Source: Erigeron canadensis (lineage: Eukaryota; Streptophyta; Magnoliopsida; Asterales; Asteraceae). From it: 64,000 nucleotides of DNA. The position numbers and the translations under genes are program-made. The notes below the pieces were generated by a model that was not told where the DNA came from, searched no databases, and saw nothing but the letters and a program-made list of their open reading frames with translations. Below are positions 20,567 to 33,908 of the stretch, piece after piece (position 1 is the stretch's first letter; the number at the start of each line of letters is the position of its first letter). The stretch lies in NCBI RefSeq assembly GCF_010389155.1, contig NC_057764.1, positions 3,658,001 through 3,722,000 of the forward strand. Reading direction: 5' to 3'.

Positions 20567-23095
20567 TAGCAGTGTACTTCTGTTGGGTTTGGTACTATTG
20601 GGTCTGTTTTTTTGAGTTTCGGGTCCATTGAACAATTTCATTTTCAGTCCTCGCTTAGTCACTTTCCTTTCTTGGTATGTTCAAACTGTTCAAGTTCATG
20701 TTAGATTTACTTTTAGTTTATTAATGAACATTGTTTACATAAAGCTACTTTTTTAAATAATTTTTTTTTTTTGTTAATACACTACTTACATTCGCATATA
20801 AGATTTATAGCATTGTATTTTATTATCGTGGGAGTAACCTAATTTGTATTAATATCATTATTGTTCTATTTAATATTTTTACATTTTCTTATCATTATTA
20901 TGTTGTTCTATTCAATGTTAACAGCTAGCTTGATATCGGATTTTTTCTAAATGATGAATTTACCCTTCGACGGGTACTCCTATCAAAATCGACTCAAGCT
21001 CTTTGGGGGCCTTAAGCGAGTTCGATTTTAGGGCCTATTTAGTTAGCATAAAAAACAAACGTAAACAAAGAAAGGTACGTGCCTCATTGTGTATATACAA
21101 AACTGTGAAAGTCGCTGGTGTGCTGTCTACTTCTTGTTGATCTGCTGCTTTTCATTGTATTGTGGAATAGTGCCTTTTATTGATCTGATAATACCTGATG
21201 CCATTGATTGTTACATGTTATTTTGAGTAATGAAACTCAAAAAGATAAGGGTAGATCCATTGTGGATAAGAGATATAGAATTAAAAATAAGGGATAATCA
21301 AAATAACATTTATATACTTGAATGTCAAATCATAATAAGCGATAGCCACTCTTAAATTTCTCAAGGTCAATAATGAAAATTTTGATTTTCGAGTAAACAA
21401 GGATGATTTAAGCGGTTTATATTCACAAGAAGAAGCTATTTTTAGTTAAAATAAAACACTAACTATTATTAACTTAAAAAAAAACAGTGTTAGAAATTTT
21501 GGGGGCCTTTGCAATTGATGGGCCTTAGACCTATGTCTTACCCATCAATACTATAAGGCCGACACTGACTCCTAATACTTTTAGTTAGTTAGTTAATTTA
21601 CCTACGTCATTCTTTCTTTATCTTTCATAAGTTAATAGTAAATTTTCCACGGTCAAGCATAGTGGAGCTCCTAGTCCGACAGCTTATGGTATAACATGTA
21701 ACACCTTTTTTTTCTTGCATATCTAAAGTAAATTATATAATTGGGCTGTAGTTCAAACTTCAAATATAACAAAATAAAGTAAAACAAATAAAATTATCAT
21801 ACTTTGTTAGATGAAAATCATTATGTATCATAAAAATCTTTGTGCATATGTTAATGTATGTACTTGTGTTTTATAAATCTTCGTTTATCAGTTTTATCAT
21901 GTTATAATCGTCAAAATATTATATAATTTTTTACAATAGTTAACCTTTGTATAATTGACATAACTCAATTAGCCAAAAATACAATTCATTATCTTTGATA
22001 TCGGGTATTACATTAGTTCATTCTTTAAGCAACATTCTGAGCATCTCAACAATCATCCACAATTATAAAAAATTACAATTTTATAGTTTTTACGGATATA
22101 TATCTTAATTTCTTAAGAAAAGTTTAAATCTAACATACGTATAAATCTAAATAAATAACACATCTGAGCCCAACTTTTACTTTCTGTATGGATAGGGCTA
22201 GGCCCAACAATTTATCATTATATATATAACAATCCGAAATTCAACTGCTACAATGCGGCTCGGTTAGCTTTAGTGTCGGCTTAGTTACATGAAGGGGCTT
22301 GGTTGGCTGATGGTACAAACCCATATACATAAGGTATAACAAATTTTATAGACAACTTTCATTTCTTTTATCCCGTTCTTTTAACTTTCTTTACAAAGAA
22401 TACATATACAGATATTGACCATAGAACACCATCATTACGCATTACAAGTCTCTACTTCAACGACTTGACCCCTACAAACAAAGGTGATACGAATACAAGT
22501 TAAGCTGAAATCCATCTTTTACCAACTGATTGACTTCATCTATCACTGAGAACAACCATCGACGCCCATCATCGTTGACAACCATTAGCACAAAACAAAA
22601 CAACTCCGTCAGTCCATCAACAATTAATATGAACCACGACTGCCGGACAACCGGTAACAAGTAAAAGTAAGCATGAAAACGAGATGACGTACCACTTTCT
22701 TACCACCTAGACGACGTTGCCAATGCCATCATCACACACTTTTTTGATCAACCAGCCATAAGTCAATCACTTCTGCCGCCTCCAACCTTTGGTGGCAGCC
22801 ATTGCCCCAAATCTGTATTCAAAAACTTTATTTCACCATAAAAGAAAAAGTGCATAGATCTAAAATATAAATTTTGTATGTATATAATCATGGCTATGAG
22901 AAGTAAAAATTGAATGGAGGTGGTTGTCAACTAATATTGGGAAAGATGAAACAGGAGAATTAGTAGTAGTAAGTCAAAAAATATAAGAAGTGAGACGTGG
23001 TGGAGAATGGAGATAAAACTAGAAAGAGGACACCTATTACAAGTTGAAAGTTGACATCACATCACTCTTTAGTTTTAGAAATAGGTAACAAAATA
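20567..23095. other. Repeat-derived AT-rich DNA without genes
   Basis: No credible coding region. GGGGGCCTT appears at about 21006 and 21501, suggesting an old hAT-like or other element, but the ends could not be set. The stretch 22.3-22.8 kb is slightly less AT-rich, with no conserved frame. Confidence 0.4.
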
Positions 23096-23350
23096 CTCCC
23101 TTCGTCCCAATTTAAATATCCACGTTTGACTGTCCAAGTCAATCTTTCACAACTTTGACCATTAATATTATTTTTTTTGTTTTATAATACTTAGCGAAAG
23201 TTATATCGTTATAAAATATATTTAAAACCTAACTGATTCATATATATTAGATCAAATATTACATAACATAAATAGAAATCTAGACGGTCAAAGTTAAACA
23301 AGAAAGACCCAAAATGTCAAACTATGACATTTAAATTGGGACGGAGGGAG
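23096..23350. mobile_element. Stowaway MITE (Tc1/mariner-type), 255 bp
   Basis: Terminal inverted repeats CTCCCTTCGTCCCAATTTAA and its complement TTAAATTGGGACGGAGGGAG, flanked on both sides by TA (23094-23095 and 23351-23352). CTCCCT(T/C)CGTCCC is the classic plant Stowaway end. No ORF. Confidence 0.93.
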
Positions 23351-23524
23351 TAGCACATAGTTTTTCCAATTTATAGGTGGTTTTCTACCATGTTATTTTA
23401 ATCTGCCCACTTTTAATTTATAAAGCTATAAACTTTATAACAAAAATATTGGTACACCAACGAAAAGTTTAATACAGTATAATTTGCTGCTAACGAAACT
23501 AATGAATTGGTGCCATCCGTAACA

Positions 23525-23553
23525 CCGCAGCGAAGCGCGGATTCTAAAACTAG
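23525..23553 (+). mobile_element. Helitron 3' terminus
   Basis: CCGCAGCGAAGCGCGG followed by ATTCTAAAACTAG is a Helitron terminator and CTAG end. The next base is C instead of T. No matching 5' end was found, so the extent of the element is unknown. Confidence 0.55.
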
Positions 23554-24322
23554 CTACAAATATATATTAGATAAAAGCCGGCTAATAGTTAAAAAATAAT
23601 AATTTATAGTTATCTCAATTTTTAAATATCCACCATCGATTAAGCTCTTCATACTCATATCATCGTTTTTAGCTTAAGATGAGCCCTTTTTGGAAATGAA
23701 GAGTATAAAACGCTTAGCTATTTAAAAACAATTTGTGGTGTCGAGCTCAAAATATATAAGTGGATTTGCATGGGTAAAAAAACATGTGTATATAGTGGCT
23801 AGCCAAGTTTAAAGTTTTTGGAGGCTTTAAGCAACACTAATTGGATGAAAATTCATTATCCTATGTACCATTTGGTATTCACCAATTTCCTAGCCAGATT
23901 AGTGTCCAGGTGATTCTCAACCACTTAATAATCTCCTGATTATTTCAAGTTTGCTTTTGGCAGGAGTTGAACCCAAAACCTTTTTAGAAAGTGACAGCTG
24001 GTGGCCACTATGTGTATATCTTTTTACTCTTTGGTACAACTATACGTATCAAAATGTAAAAAATATTTGTTTCATACAATTTTTATTAAATTTTGTTACT
24101 TTAGCGAGTTTTTTAACATACAATGTTATTGGTTTTTTCGACGTTCTCTAGTTTAGCTTTGAATTTGGCATTCCAAAGATGATTGGTGTCTTTTTTTTTC
24201 TTCCTATTTCATTCTCATACACAATAAATATAGTTGAACGATATTTGATCGTCATGAATAATCTTATAACTAGAAAAATAATATCAATATTATAAAAATT
24301 GTCCCATTATAAAAAGTTAAAT

Positions 24323-24518
24323 AGTAATATAATGTTGATGCGACATTTTAGTTCGTAACAACACTTCAAGAAGGGTAAATTACTTTTCATCTTTCATTTT
24401 TCACACTCTCTCTACTTAAACAGTAATATAATGTTGATGCGACATTTTAGTTCGTAACAACACTTCAAGAAGGGTAAATTACTTTTCATCTTTCATTTTT
24501 CACACTCTCTCTACTTAA
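24323..24518. repeat. 99-bp direct tandem duplication
   Basis: Two copies (24323-24421 and 24422-24518) are identical by eye, starting AGTAATATAATGTTGATGCG and ending CTCTCTCTACTTAA. The lack of divergence implies a recent event. Confidence 0.9.
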
Positions 24519-25320
24519 TATCATCCATCTTTCATTCATCTTCCATCATCTATCTTTATAATTAAGAAATCCATATGTTCCCATCTTCCATCCCATTTTT
24601 TTGGTTGTTACATTGGAGGTAGTTTGATCGCGATACTAACTTTATGTAAGAAGTATACCTCGCACTCGTGTAACCCTATTCAAAATTGTGAAACCATAGT
24701 AGCTAAGTTTCAATAATGTGCTTGAAAAAACATTTTACAAGCTCAATTCACCACAACAATACGTTTATAATTTTATCCAAAATTTTGAAACCAGATAATC
24801 AGACTATCAACAATTAACTTGTAAAACCTTTTTATCTAGTTGGTTGAGACTTGATAAGTTTTAAATTGAGGTTTAAATTATTTATTTTTGCAAACCCAAA
24901 AGTTTTAAGTTATTTTTGATAAAACTTGAATATTATGTTTTTATTTTAGATATGGATAAGATTTTAAACCTTTTCACAAATTGTCATACGAAATATATTA
25001 TACCGAGATCAAAACTTATGAAAAATGACATCGGATGAAGTTTACTTAAACGTATCGAGAATTCGTTGCTGCAAATAAATAACTAAATAATCTATTTATT
25101 TCCTAATGATAACCTATTTAATCTTGTAAACAAGGAATCACCCACAAATGAAAAAGTAAAAGAACAATCCAAATCCATACCGAGAAGTGTAAAAAAAGGA
25201 GGACATGTTGTTGTCATGTTGCCAATTCTGGTAACAATATCAGCTGGTCCCTACCATCTCATCCATTTTCCTTACATATTTTGTTTTAGGGTTCTTTTTT
25301 TTTTCTCTTAAAACACACAA
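24519..25320. other. AT-rich spacer
   Basis: No gene or delimited repeat seen. Confidence 0.45.
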
Positions 25321-27044
25321 TTTATTCACAAACCATACATATACATATAAATGGGTTAAGCTGTTTGATGTTATCTCATTTTCCCTTCATTTCCAGTCAG
25401 ATACAAATAAATTATCTCTCTGCTTCCGTGTAGATATTTCAGTAAGCTTTTTTTTTTTTTTTTATTACTATTCTAATTTATTATGTTATATATAATACTA
25501 ATTTAATTCATGGTTTTTTATTATTTGTTTTTTAGCTTAAATAATGTAACTGCCTGTATGTTTATGTATATGAAATAATGAAAATATATATGTTGTTTAT
25601 ATTCTGTTTTTGTGTGTACTGTTTGGTTTGACTAGACTTTGTTTCAAGATTTGGGTTTTCTTGAAATTGATTATAATTTGATTTTTCTTTTTAGGATACA
25701 ATGCATGTTTTTTTTTTCTGTCCATACAAACTTTATTTGTGTTTTACTTCTATAAATTAGTGTTTTTGCTTTTTGTTGTTAGTTGGTTTTCCAAAGGTGT
25801 AATATTTTATGGGTTTTTTTTTGTTGGTTTGTGGCAAGACTTTTTTTTGGCGATTATTGTTACATGATTCTTAAAAGGAAATGTTGTTAGAGTCTTAAAG
25901 AACCACTACCAAGGCAGGCTAGTGGTTAGGCGCGTGTGCGTGTTTGCTTTTCTTTGGTTCGAAACCTCGTTAGGTAAATGATAGAATCCAGATATTGAAA
26001 GTAACAGTGGATAAATATAACAATTAAGTTGGCCCGATTCGAGAGGGGCAACTCTCCGATTACAAGACAGGTAACCCAATTCGAGATGGGTAATTCTCCT
26101 AAAACAAACAAAGTTTGCTACTTGTAAATAACTAGACATAGAAAACTAGAACAGGAAAAATGACTAAATGAGATATATAAATATAAAAAAGAGCAGTTAC
26201 TAATCCTAAAAAGTAGAACAATTATCCTAATCTTCACAGTTCAGCCCCTTAGCTTTTGCTCCTGATTGCCTGGGCTGTAAACTGCTCCTTTTTCCTTTTC
26301 CCATTTTCTTTTGCTGCCTAAAATGGATAGTCCAGCCGACCAGCCAACAGCCGGGTCCAATGACCCAATAGGGTCTGTATCAGTAAACATCTTTGGGGGT
26401 GGGCAGGGAAATGGTAGGAAAAAGTCATTGCGATGCCCTGGTTGGGCCGCATACATTTGAGTAAAAAATACTCGCCACTTTCCGTTGTTAGAGTCTTAAA
26501 AAATGATTTCCTCAATGTTGGTCTAGCTATGAAATTGGGTTTTGTCGATTTAGATATCTAAAGTTAAAGAATTTCTTTCATAACTTGTTATGTGCACTGT
26601 CTGAGACTTGTATTCTCTTCTCGTTATTATGGATTTGGTTTTTTTTTTCTTGCTTTTTGGTTTGTTATTGTACTTGGTTTATATAGCATTTACTATAGCG
26701 AGAAAACCATTGTTTACCACATATGTAAATTAGATAAATTCGGTTATGGGAAGCACTGTTGTGTCATTTCTGAGTTGTTCCACACTTTAGAAAAGCATAT
26801 TTTCAAGAATTTGTAATATGTTAATTGGAGCTTGCTCGGATTGTATAACGCTTAAATTGGAGGACACAATGAGAAATCCACAAACACACAGATATGGGGG
26901 GGATTTATATAATGCTTAAATTAGAGGACACAATGAGAAACACACAGATATCTGGAAATTATATATTGTTGCTTTGATATTTTGGTTCCATATACTTACA
27001 CTTGTTTCTATCTTGTTGTGCCTAGGAATTTCATATTTTAAGTT
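25321..27044 (+). other. Probable promoter, leader and 5'UTR intron of the exonuclease gene
   Basis: A pyrimidine-rich leader (TCTCTCTGCTTCCGTG at about 25415) is followed by a donor-like CAG/GTAAGC-type site near 25440. T-rich intron sequence continues to an acceptor-like TGCCTAG at about 27022-27028, just before the ATG at 27045. The intron carries the retro-element at 25900-26483. Boundaries are inferred without transcript data. Confidence 0.45.
25900..26483. mobile_element. 584-bp insertion with a perfect 17-bp target duplication; tRNA-like pol III boxes
   Basis: GTTGTTAGAGTCTTAAA occurs at 25883-25899 and again at 26484-26500, identical over 17 bp, so the DNA between is a retroposon-type insertion. 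Close to the left end it has a box-A-like GGCTAGTGGTTAGGCGCGTG and, about 35 bp later, a box B GGTTCGAAACC. This suggests a SINE reading rightwards. It lacks a terminal A tail on the right (ends CTCGCCACTTTCC), and its second half is unusually rich in coding-like composition on the minus strand (71-codon frame at 26241-26456). It may be a composite. The family is not recognised. Confidence 0.7.
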
Positions 27045-30000
27045 ATGGGTGTCGATGAGAAAACTCTCAAGTTATCCGATGGTGATAATATGAATCAGCA
27101 AGAATGTGCCATATCCCTGCATGCCTATTCTGATCTTACCAATGTTTCTCCAGCGGTATTCTTATATCTTCTGAAAGAGTGTTACATTTATGGTAAGATT
27201 ATTCTTTCCTTCGTCTTCTGATTTCTCCGTAATTTACATGACCTTTACAAGGTTATCTTTAAGTGACAAAGGATGTCTTCTTGTTGATTCGTACATTGAT
27301 GCCTATAGTGTAAATATACGGATTTTTGGCATTGTTATTGGCTATTTATTCTGATTAAAGGGGCTTGAAAAAATGTCTGACTGTAATTAAATTTGTAAGT
27401 TTCTTATTGTAGGTTTTGTTATGTAAATATGCAATGGCTCATATTGATCAATAAGTTACTTGTATCACCTATTTGTAGAGTATGAGGCGACTTAATTCTT
27501 TATAGATGGTTATATATATATATATCCTGACAATTTGTTATGCTTGGGCTATTGGCAGATCCAAGTAAGATTCCCTGGAGGAAGATAAGGCGCTTTTTTA
27601 TTTTATATTTGTATTTGGCATATTTGATTATTTATGAAGTATTGCAATTATACTTTTTTTCTTTCTCCTTAGAGCCTGTATTTTCTTCTTAGTTGATTTA
27701 GTTTTGTGCCATGGATTTTGACCTCTGTGCTGAAAAGGCTAAAGAGCACTGAGTATTGTTTTAGATGAAATATTTTTACCCACACCAAAAGGATTATTTA
27801 GTGAAAATGTGCATTGACTTAACCCTATTTGACCCACCAAATAATGCCTACTTTGACCCATTCCAATCTACCCGACCAACCTGTTTTACCACCTATTATG
27901 GGTTTCCTTTTGTTCGTAATTTTTCATGAACTTTCTTGTAAACGTAAACTAAGATTCTATATTAAGCAGGCACATGCAAGGCAACTGCAAAGTTTTTTGC
28001 CCTCCAGCAACAGGTCTATCAAGCCTTGCATAAAATGCCAAAACCTGGACCAGCTGTATTTGTGGCCCGTTGCCTATCTTTATTGCCGATTTTCGAACCA
28101 CATTGTGAAGGTTTTAGTCATTTAATGATAGCTGCTCTTCGTCGATTTTTTAAAGCTGGAAAAACACAGGAAGACTTTAGTGAAGCAAAGTTTCTCATCA
28201 CCCAATTATTTAAAGTTGCTGTATGTGGTACTAAACTTCACGATGACAGAATACTTGTGAAAATGCTTGAAATTTTTGATATTAAACTTACGGATATCAA
28301 AGAGGTTATTGGCCCGTTTATCTCGAGGCTTCTAGAATCTCAATCGTATCTGACAACTGTTACTCTTCTTGAACATCTATCTATTCGTCGAGATGATGAA
28401 TCTTTTCTTCATGAAATGGTGGAAAAGCAAGAACACCGAGCTGCAGAAAAGTATGCAGCATATATAGGGAAGCCAATGCTGTGTGTACTCATCCAGTGTT
28501 ATATAGACAGGAAGATGCTTAAACAAGCTTATGAACTTCTAAAGAAAAATAATTTGCGTGAAGAATTTCCAGAAGTATATCAAATGGGTAAAGAAAGGTA
28601 ATTATATTGCTTATACCTCAAGGTTTTGCTGTCTGAAGCATTTTATATTATGTGTTGATTTTTCACATAATCAATGTATTCAGTCATATTTGCAGCTCAC
28701 TTAAGAAGCTGGCAGAAAAGGGATGCTGGGATATCGCAGAAATGAGGGCAAAATCTGATAGGAAACTTCTTGAATTTCTGGTAGGTGATTGTGAGCATTT
28801 ATCCTTGGCCTGAATTTTTGTAGTCCAAATAATGCAAGAATTTTTGGGTGAAGTTCGATATCATAATTACTCCACCATAAATAATAGACTTGAACCATGA
28901 TACGCCTTTTAACTTTTTATAGTTGTGGAATATATATCTCCATTCTTGCTTGTTTATGATTATCATGTTTTATCCACATAAACATATATCGATGATATTC
29001 ATTTGGCTTGTAATTATCTGTTGGAGGTCTATTTGGCAATGGAAGCTGGTTACTCGGAGAAGGTTGATGAACTCTGTGATAGATACTCCCTCAAAGGTTT
29101 CATACAAGCCAATGGTAGGACAGCTTCTACTCTTTCATAGTTTGAGTTCTTATATAATTTTGTGTCACTGCTTACCTTTAATCAAGCAATGTTTTTATCT
29201 ATCCAGTAACTTTCTTTTATGAGTATTACAGAAGTCAAGGCAAGCCTTCCGCAGATAAGATATCTGCATGTGGATGAGTTGGCAATAGATGACATCATCT
29301 GGGTTGATGAGCCTGTAGGTCTGCATGAAGCAACATCTCAAATTGAGGTTTGCAAAGTCATCGGCCTTGATTGTGAATGGAAGCCTAATTATGTAAAGGG
29401 TGGCAGTAACAAGGTAATTACTATCTTACCTCCTCCAATAGCCCTGATTTTTCCCTCTATTTTGTTATATAAGATAGCTGATTTTGCAATTTCTTGTTTT
29501 ACTAATAAAGTATCCCTTGAATCCAGTTTTTTTCTTGTGGTTACCAATTACTCTAGTCAAACAGAAATATTCATTTATTGCTTATACATTTTGTTCCAAT
29601 TACAGGTATCCATCATGCAGATTGCTACTGAGAAGACGGTTTTCATCATTGACTTGATAAAGTTGTCTCATGATGCTCCTGCTGTTTTAGATAGCTGCCT
29701 AATTCGGATTTTTCATTCTCCTCAGATTTTAAAACTTGGTATGACATCACTATCCTTTATTAGGTTAGTCTCTTAGTTATGAAATTTAAAGTGATAGCAA
29801 CTTAGCAAGTATACCATCAACTTGTTAACTGTGTGCAGGTTATAATTTTCAATGTGATATGAAACAACTGTCTCAATCATATGGAGAATTTGCTTGTTTT
29901 AAAAGCTTTGAAATGCTGTTAGACATTCAGAACATGTTCAAAGAAGTTGGTGGTGGTCTTTCAGGTGTAACAAAGGTAAGTGGAACAACTGTATTGCTAT

Positions 30001-30782
30001 TTTCTACTCAGTAATTCATACTGAAACGCACATCTTCAAAACTTGTGGACTATCACATTTAAACAGGAAGTATTGGGTCTTGGCTTAAATAAGACAAGAA
30101 GAAACAGTAACTGGGAGGATCGACCATTAACCCGTAATCAGGTTTGTCTTTTCCCATCTTCATGTTCTTCCTCCCTTTTCCGTTTATTGAACATGGAATT
30201 TGAATATATGTGCAGCTAGAGTACGCTGCTCTTGATGCTGCAGTGCTTATCCACATATTCTATCATATTCGCAGCCGATCACAATCTACAGGTGTTTCAA
30301 ATGAGCATAACCAAATGGAGTGGAAATCACACATTGTAAGTAAGAAGAGTTTGCAAAAGTAGAAATGGAAGGGTGGGCCACTTGATGGTCAAAACTAGTT
30401 ACTTTTTTGTATGGAATGAGACACAAAATTTTCTCCGAAATGGTAAATTTTGTTCAAACAATTTAAGTGTCAAATACGATGGAAAAAGTTACAACATTTC
30501 AGTAGTAATCATTTTTATATATGAAATGGTTTGGGAGGTTTTATGTATTACTCAGTTTGACCCACTATTAGTAAAACTGATCCCAAATTGACCCATTCAT
30601 AAGTAGTTGGATCAAAATTGGCACGCGTAGGGTGTAGTTGCAACTAAATGGCTTTTATATCATTTTCTTTGCCGCAATAAGGTAACGGAAGATGTATGTT
30701 TGATGTGAACATGCAGATTTCTCATGGAGGTGACCCGACGAAGATCAAAAAGAAAGAGGGTGAGAAAGGTTCGAACACCTGA
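27045..30782 (+). CDS. 3'-5' exonuclease of the mut-7-homologue type (DEDDy)
   Basis: Ten exons: 27045-27192, 27970-28597, 28696-28780, 29027-29114, 29232-29413, 29606-29738, 29839-29975, 30067-30141, 30216-30335, 30717-30782. Every junction is GT-AG and the frame closes at 1662 nt, 553 aa. The N-terminal half is helical (FVARCLSLLPIFEPHCEGF, KFLITQLFKVAVCGTK), as in plant exonuclease mut-7 homologues. The C-terminal half is a DnaQ-like nuclease: Exo I GLDCEW (D363, E365), Exo II GYNFQCD (D428), Exo III YAALD (Y495, D499), so all catalytic acids and the DEDDy tyrosine are present. It should remove nucleotides from RNA or DNA 3' ends; the substrate is unknown. There is no Mut7-C zinc-ribbon nuclease domain after the exonuclease; the protein ends in a basic tail (TKIKKKEGEK). 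The 777-bp first coding intron contains AAGTAAGATTCC, a cryptic site I rejected as an exon because the direct join gives GTCKATAKFFALQQQV. Confidence 0.9.
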
Positions 30783-31867
30783 ATCAGAGAATCTCATGAA
30801 GCAAGTCAGAGTTAGGGTGCAAATATGATTGTTTTTGAAAGTGCATATGACCAAAAACAAAGTAGTCACAAAAGTCTAGAAATGGTATGAAATTTGAAAT
30901 CTGTACATAATGGGATGATCTGAAAGATGGTAAATGTTGACAATGATTAAGATTAGTTTTTACCTTTTATTGGCTAAAGTTAAAATGGCGACACATTATC
31001 TTGTTGTTCGACTTGAAAGCTGTCTCCACATTGGCTTATATACTGACATCAGTATGGATTGGAAGTCTAAATGATTTATGAGATGCTTAAGATATCATTA
31101 TCAAGCAAACTAGTTTCCAACGAGCATAGTCAAACCGCCTGTCATTAGAGGTGACAAAATGGGTGGGGATGGATAACGGGCCTATGGACAATACATGCAA
31201 CTAATGAACAAACCGAGCTGACCCACAGACAGGTTGTCTGTAATGAATCTATTAAATGGGATAATAAGTGGTATAATATCAAAATCCAGCTATAAATATA
31301 TAAAAGATTCTATTAAAATTTAAGTTTCCTTCAAGACTCTATATGTTTAACCCATTTAACCACTTCCAGTGTTATGATGGTTTCCCATTTTGAAAACTTA
31401 TATTCTTCTAACTCGAAATCAACACATGTATGTGTAAATGGGCTGCACTACCTCTCGCTGCGTATTTGTCATAATGATCGGTCATGATACCTACTGTGAC
31501 CTTGAAGATTAAGTTATCAATGTCATTTATTGATAAGATCTTGTCTACGACTTTATTTTGATTAACATCGATATGAAGTATAACAATGTTACACAAAGAA
31601 CATGTTGACCATATCACATCATGAGAATGGAAAGTTAAAATTGATATACATAACAAGTCCCAACAAGGCGTCAAGACATGTTAAAGCGGGTTAATAATAA
31701 AGACAGTTTGTCTTAAAATAAAATTATTCATCTTAAAATGATAAAATTAGACTTCTTTAATGCTTATTATGTGTTCATTTTTGTTGAGGAAACTTTTAGT
31801 TTATTTTGAAGTTTTTTAAGTATGTGTTTAGTAAGCACAAACAGAATTGAATTAAATTATGCAAAAT
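30783..31867. other. Exonuclease 3' flank and spacer
   Basis: It holds the 3'UTR. From about 31147, TAGAGGTGACAAAATGGGTGGG resembles one end of an hAT-type MITE, but the other end was not found. The 88-codon minus frame at 31408-31674 has no recognisable features. Confidence 0.4.
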
Positions 31868-32185
31868 TAGGGTAGTGATAGAGCTCATTCTTTATGTTTG
31901 AAATGACCTGGGTTCAAGTCAAACTAAAGTTCACTTTGTCAGATATTGGAGGGGAATGAAGGACTGGGCTTTCTGTCTTCTCCCGACTCACAACTCACAA
32001 GGGATGGTGCACGGACTTGTCTGGTTCCCGCCGGATTGTGCAGGTCTGGGGCACTCTTAGGTTCCGTTGCAATGAGGTTTAAACTCGCGACAATGTGCAA
32101 GTACATGATAACTAGACCCGATACACCCTGGGCCAGTTAGACCTTAAAAGAAGAAGAAGAAGAAAAATCGGATTTATCAAAAAAA
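31868..32185 (+). mobile_element. SINE, tRNA-derived
   Basis: Box A (GGTAGTGATAGAGCTC) and box B (GGGTTCAAGTC) are about 35 bp apart near the left end. The body is GC-richer than its surroundings, and the right side has GAA repeats and a long A run (about 32179-32196). This matches a plant SINE on the + strand. The body reads open for 64 codons by chance. Confidence 0.6.
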
Positions 32186-32196
32186 AAAAAAAAAAA

Positions 32197-33020
32197 TGGG
32201 GAACGTATCACTTTTAAGAATATGGTGGGTCAAAACTACAAAAGGGATGATATCCCGTTTAAAAGTTATGGGCTAAACAACCTTTGACTGTTTAATCTTT
32301 CCCGTGTATATTCGGTATAACAGAAAATCTCTTTTGTCCCTGTTTAGTCAAAGAATACGATAATCCTTCAACCCGTTGATTATGATTAGCCTAAGTTATA
32401 ACATGGTAACTGCAGTGATATATCTAAATTTTTGTAATATGAAGGAAGATAAACATGTAACGATGTCGAAATCTACTACTCTGTAGTCGTTTGTTGAACA
32501 TTTTTGAAAGACGCGTAACATAAATATACATAAAAGGAAACTTAGGTTGGGTTGTCAACACCATAGGTCATCCTACAAAGATGTCGATTTACCAAATCTG
32601 ACCGATATCCCAGTTCCAAACTTAGGGTCAGAAGACAAACATAACATATTATTTTTATTTTTTATTTTTTTTTATAAAATATTTTTGAAACAAAGGGTTC
32701 AACTTACAACCAACACAATAGAATATAATATGGGTATCAAATGATACATGGGATCATGAGATTTTCATCCAGTTACAGAAGAATAGAATATAATGTTAAG
32801 TCACCATCTTTTTTTTTTCTTTAAGCATCGTCGAATAATACGAAGGAAAAACCATAGAAGCGCCCAACAATGGGGTTAAGGGGGATCGATCTCTCCTCTG
32901 ATGGGTAATTTGATAGGCTTACAAAACATATGCCTAACACGAAATACAATAATTCCACTAATTATTTCTCTTAATAGTGCTTTAATTAGCTATATACCAG
33001 GATCAACTTTTAAATATGTA
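32197..33020. other. AT-rich spacer
   Basis: No gene or delimited element seen. Confidence 0.45.
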
Positions 33021-33292
33021 CTAGCATGGTACCCGCGCGATGCGACGGCGGTCATGACTGCGACGGTGTGATGGTTGGGCAACTATTGGGGTGGAGCGGC
33101 GTTGAGTTTGTGTATAATTGATGTAAAAAGTTAATGAACATATTTTAAGTGATAAAAGGATTGATAGTGTAATTTAATCATTAATGTTAAAAAGATTGTG
33201 TATGTGAAAACATTTTAAGGGGTATTAAGTGAAAATATTACACATATTTTCAACATTAAAAAAGTATAAAGGGCTATTCTTTTTATATATGA
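33021..33292 (-). mobile_element. Non-autonomous Helitron, 272 bp, CTAG 3' end
   Basis: Minus-strand element ending GCATCGCGCGGGTACCATGCTAG followed by T, with a start near TCATATATAAAAAGAATAGCCC, described by its end motifs. It is the same family as 17724-18002: both contain TAAGTGAAAATATTACA and TTAATCATTAATGTTA. Confidence 0.75.
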
Positions 33293-33908
33293 ACTTATTA
33301 AATCAATCACATTTGTCGCATCCCATAAGCCACAAAATTGAACTCACATCACTATCATTTATTAATTATTTTTTTAGCTTGCTTTCAATCTTTGACTTAA
33401 CTTTCTAGGGTTAAAAGACTATTTGTAAGTGATTAAATATGACTACCTATACATGAATCATAAACTTATCAAATCTATATTGAAAATAATAAAGGAACAA
33501 TGTTATAACAGCAAAACTATGCCATACATATCATCTTTAGTTAACCTTGATAGAACTATGATGAGAAAGAACTGAAGTAGTAATGTAAAATGGAACATTG
33601 TGTAGAACACCGTATCTTGTCAACAACAATGAATTGAACATTGTTAAATTGTTACTCATGAAAACAAATCATGATTCATCAAACAAAAACTAACATCAAA
33701 TCTAGTTATAATTTATATATATAATATAATAATCATATATACATATAGGTTGTTGGTTGATTACAATGGAACATTCATATTCAATATGCATAAGAAAGAA
33801 AATTGCATCATCAAAAACAATCCCCTATACAACCTCCTTACTAATTAAAAATTACAAAATCAAACTTTTATATTTATATATAAAAAGAAGATTTTCCTCC
33901 ATCTTCTT
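33293..33908. other. DUF1645 3'UTR and spacer
   Basis: AT-rich and non-coding. It includes the likely 3'UTR of the minus-strand gene. Confidence 0.5.

Noticed and set aside
26241..26456. 71-codon minus ORF and overlapping frame
   Set aside because: It lies inside the 584-bp insertion; composition is coding-like but there is no known domain, promoter or conserved start.
27553..27590. Possible extra exon of the exonuclease gene (GGCAG/ATCCAAGTAAGATTCC)
   Set aside because: It has an acceptor-like start but no suitable donor before the frame degrades, and joining exon 1 directly to 27970 gives the conserved GTCKATAKFFALQQQ.
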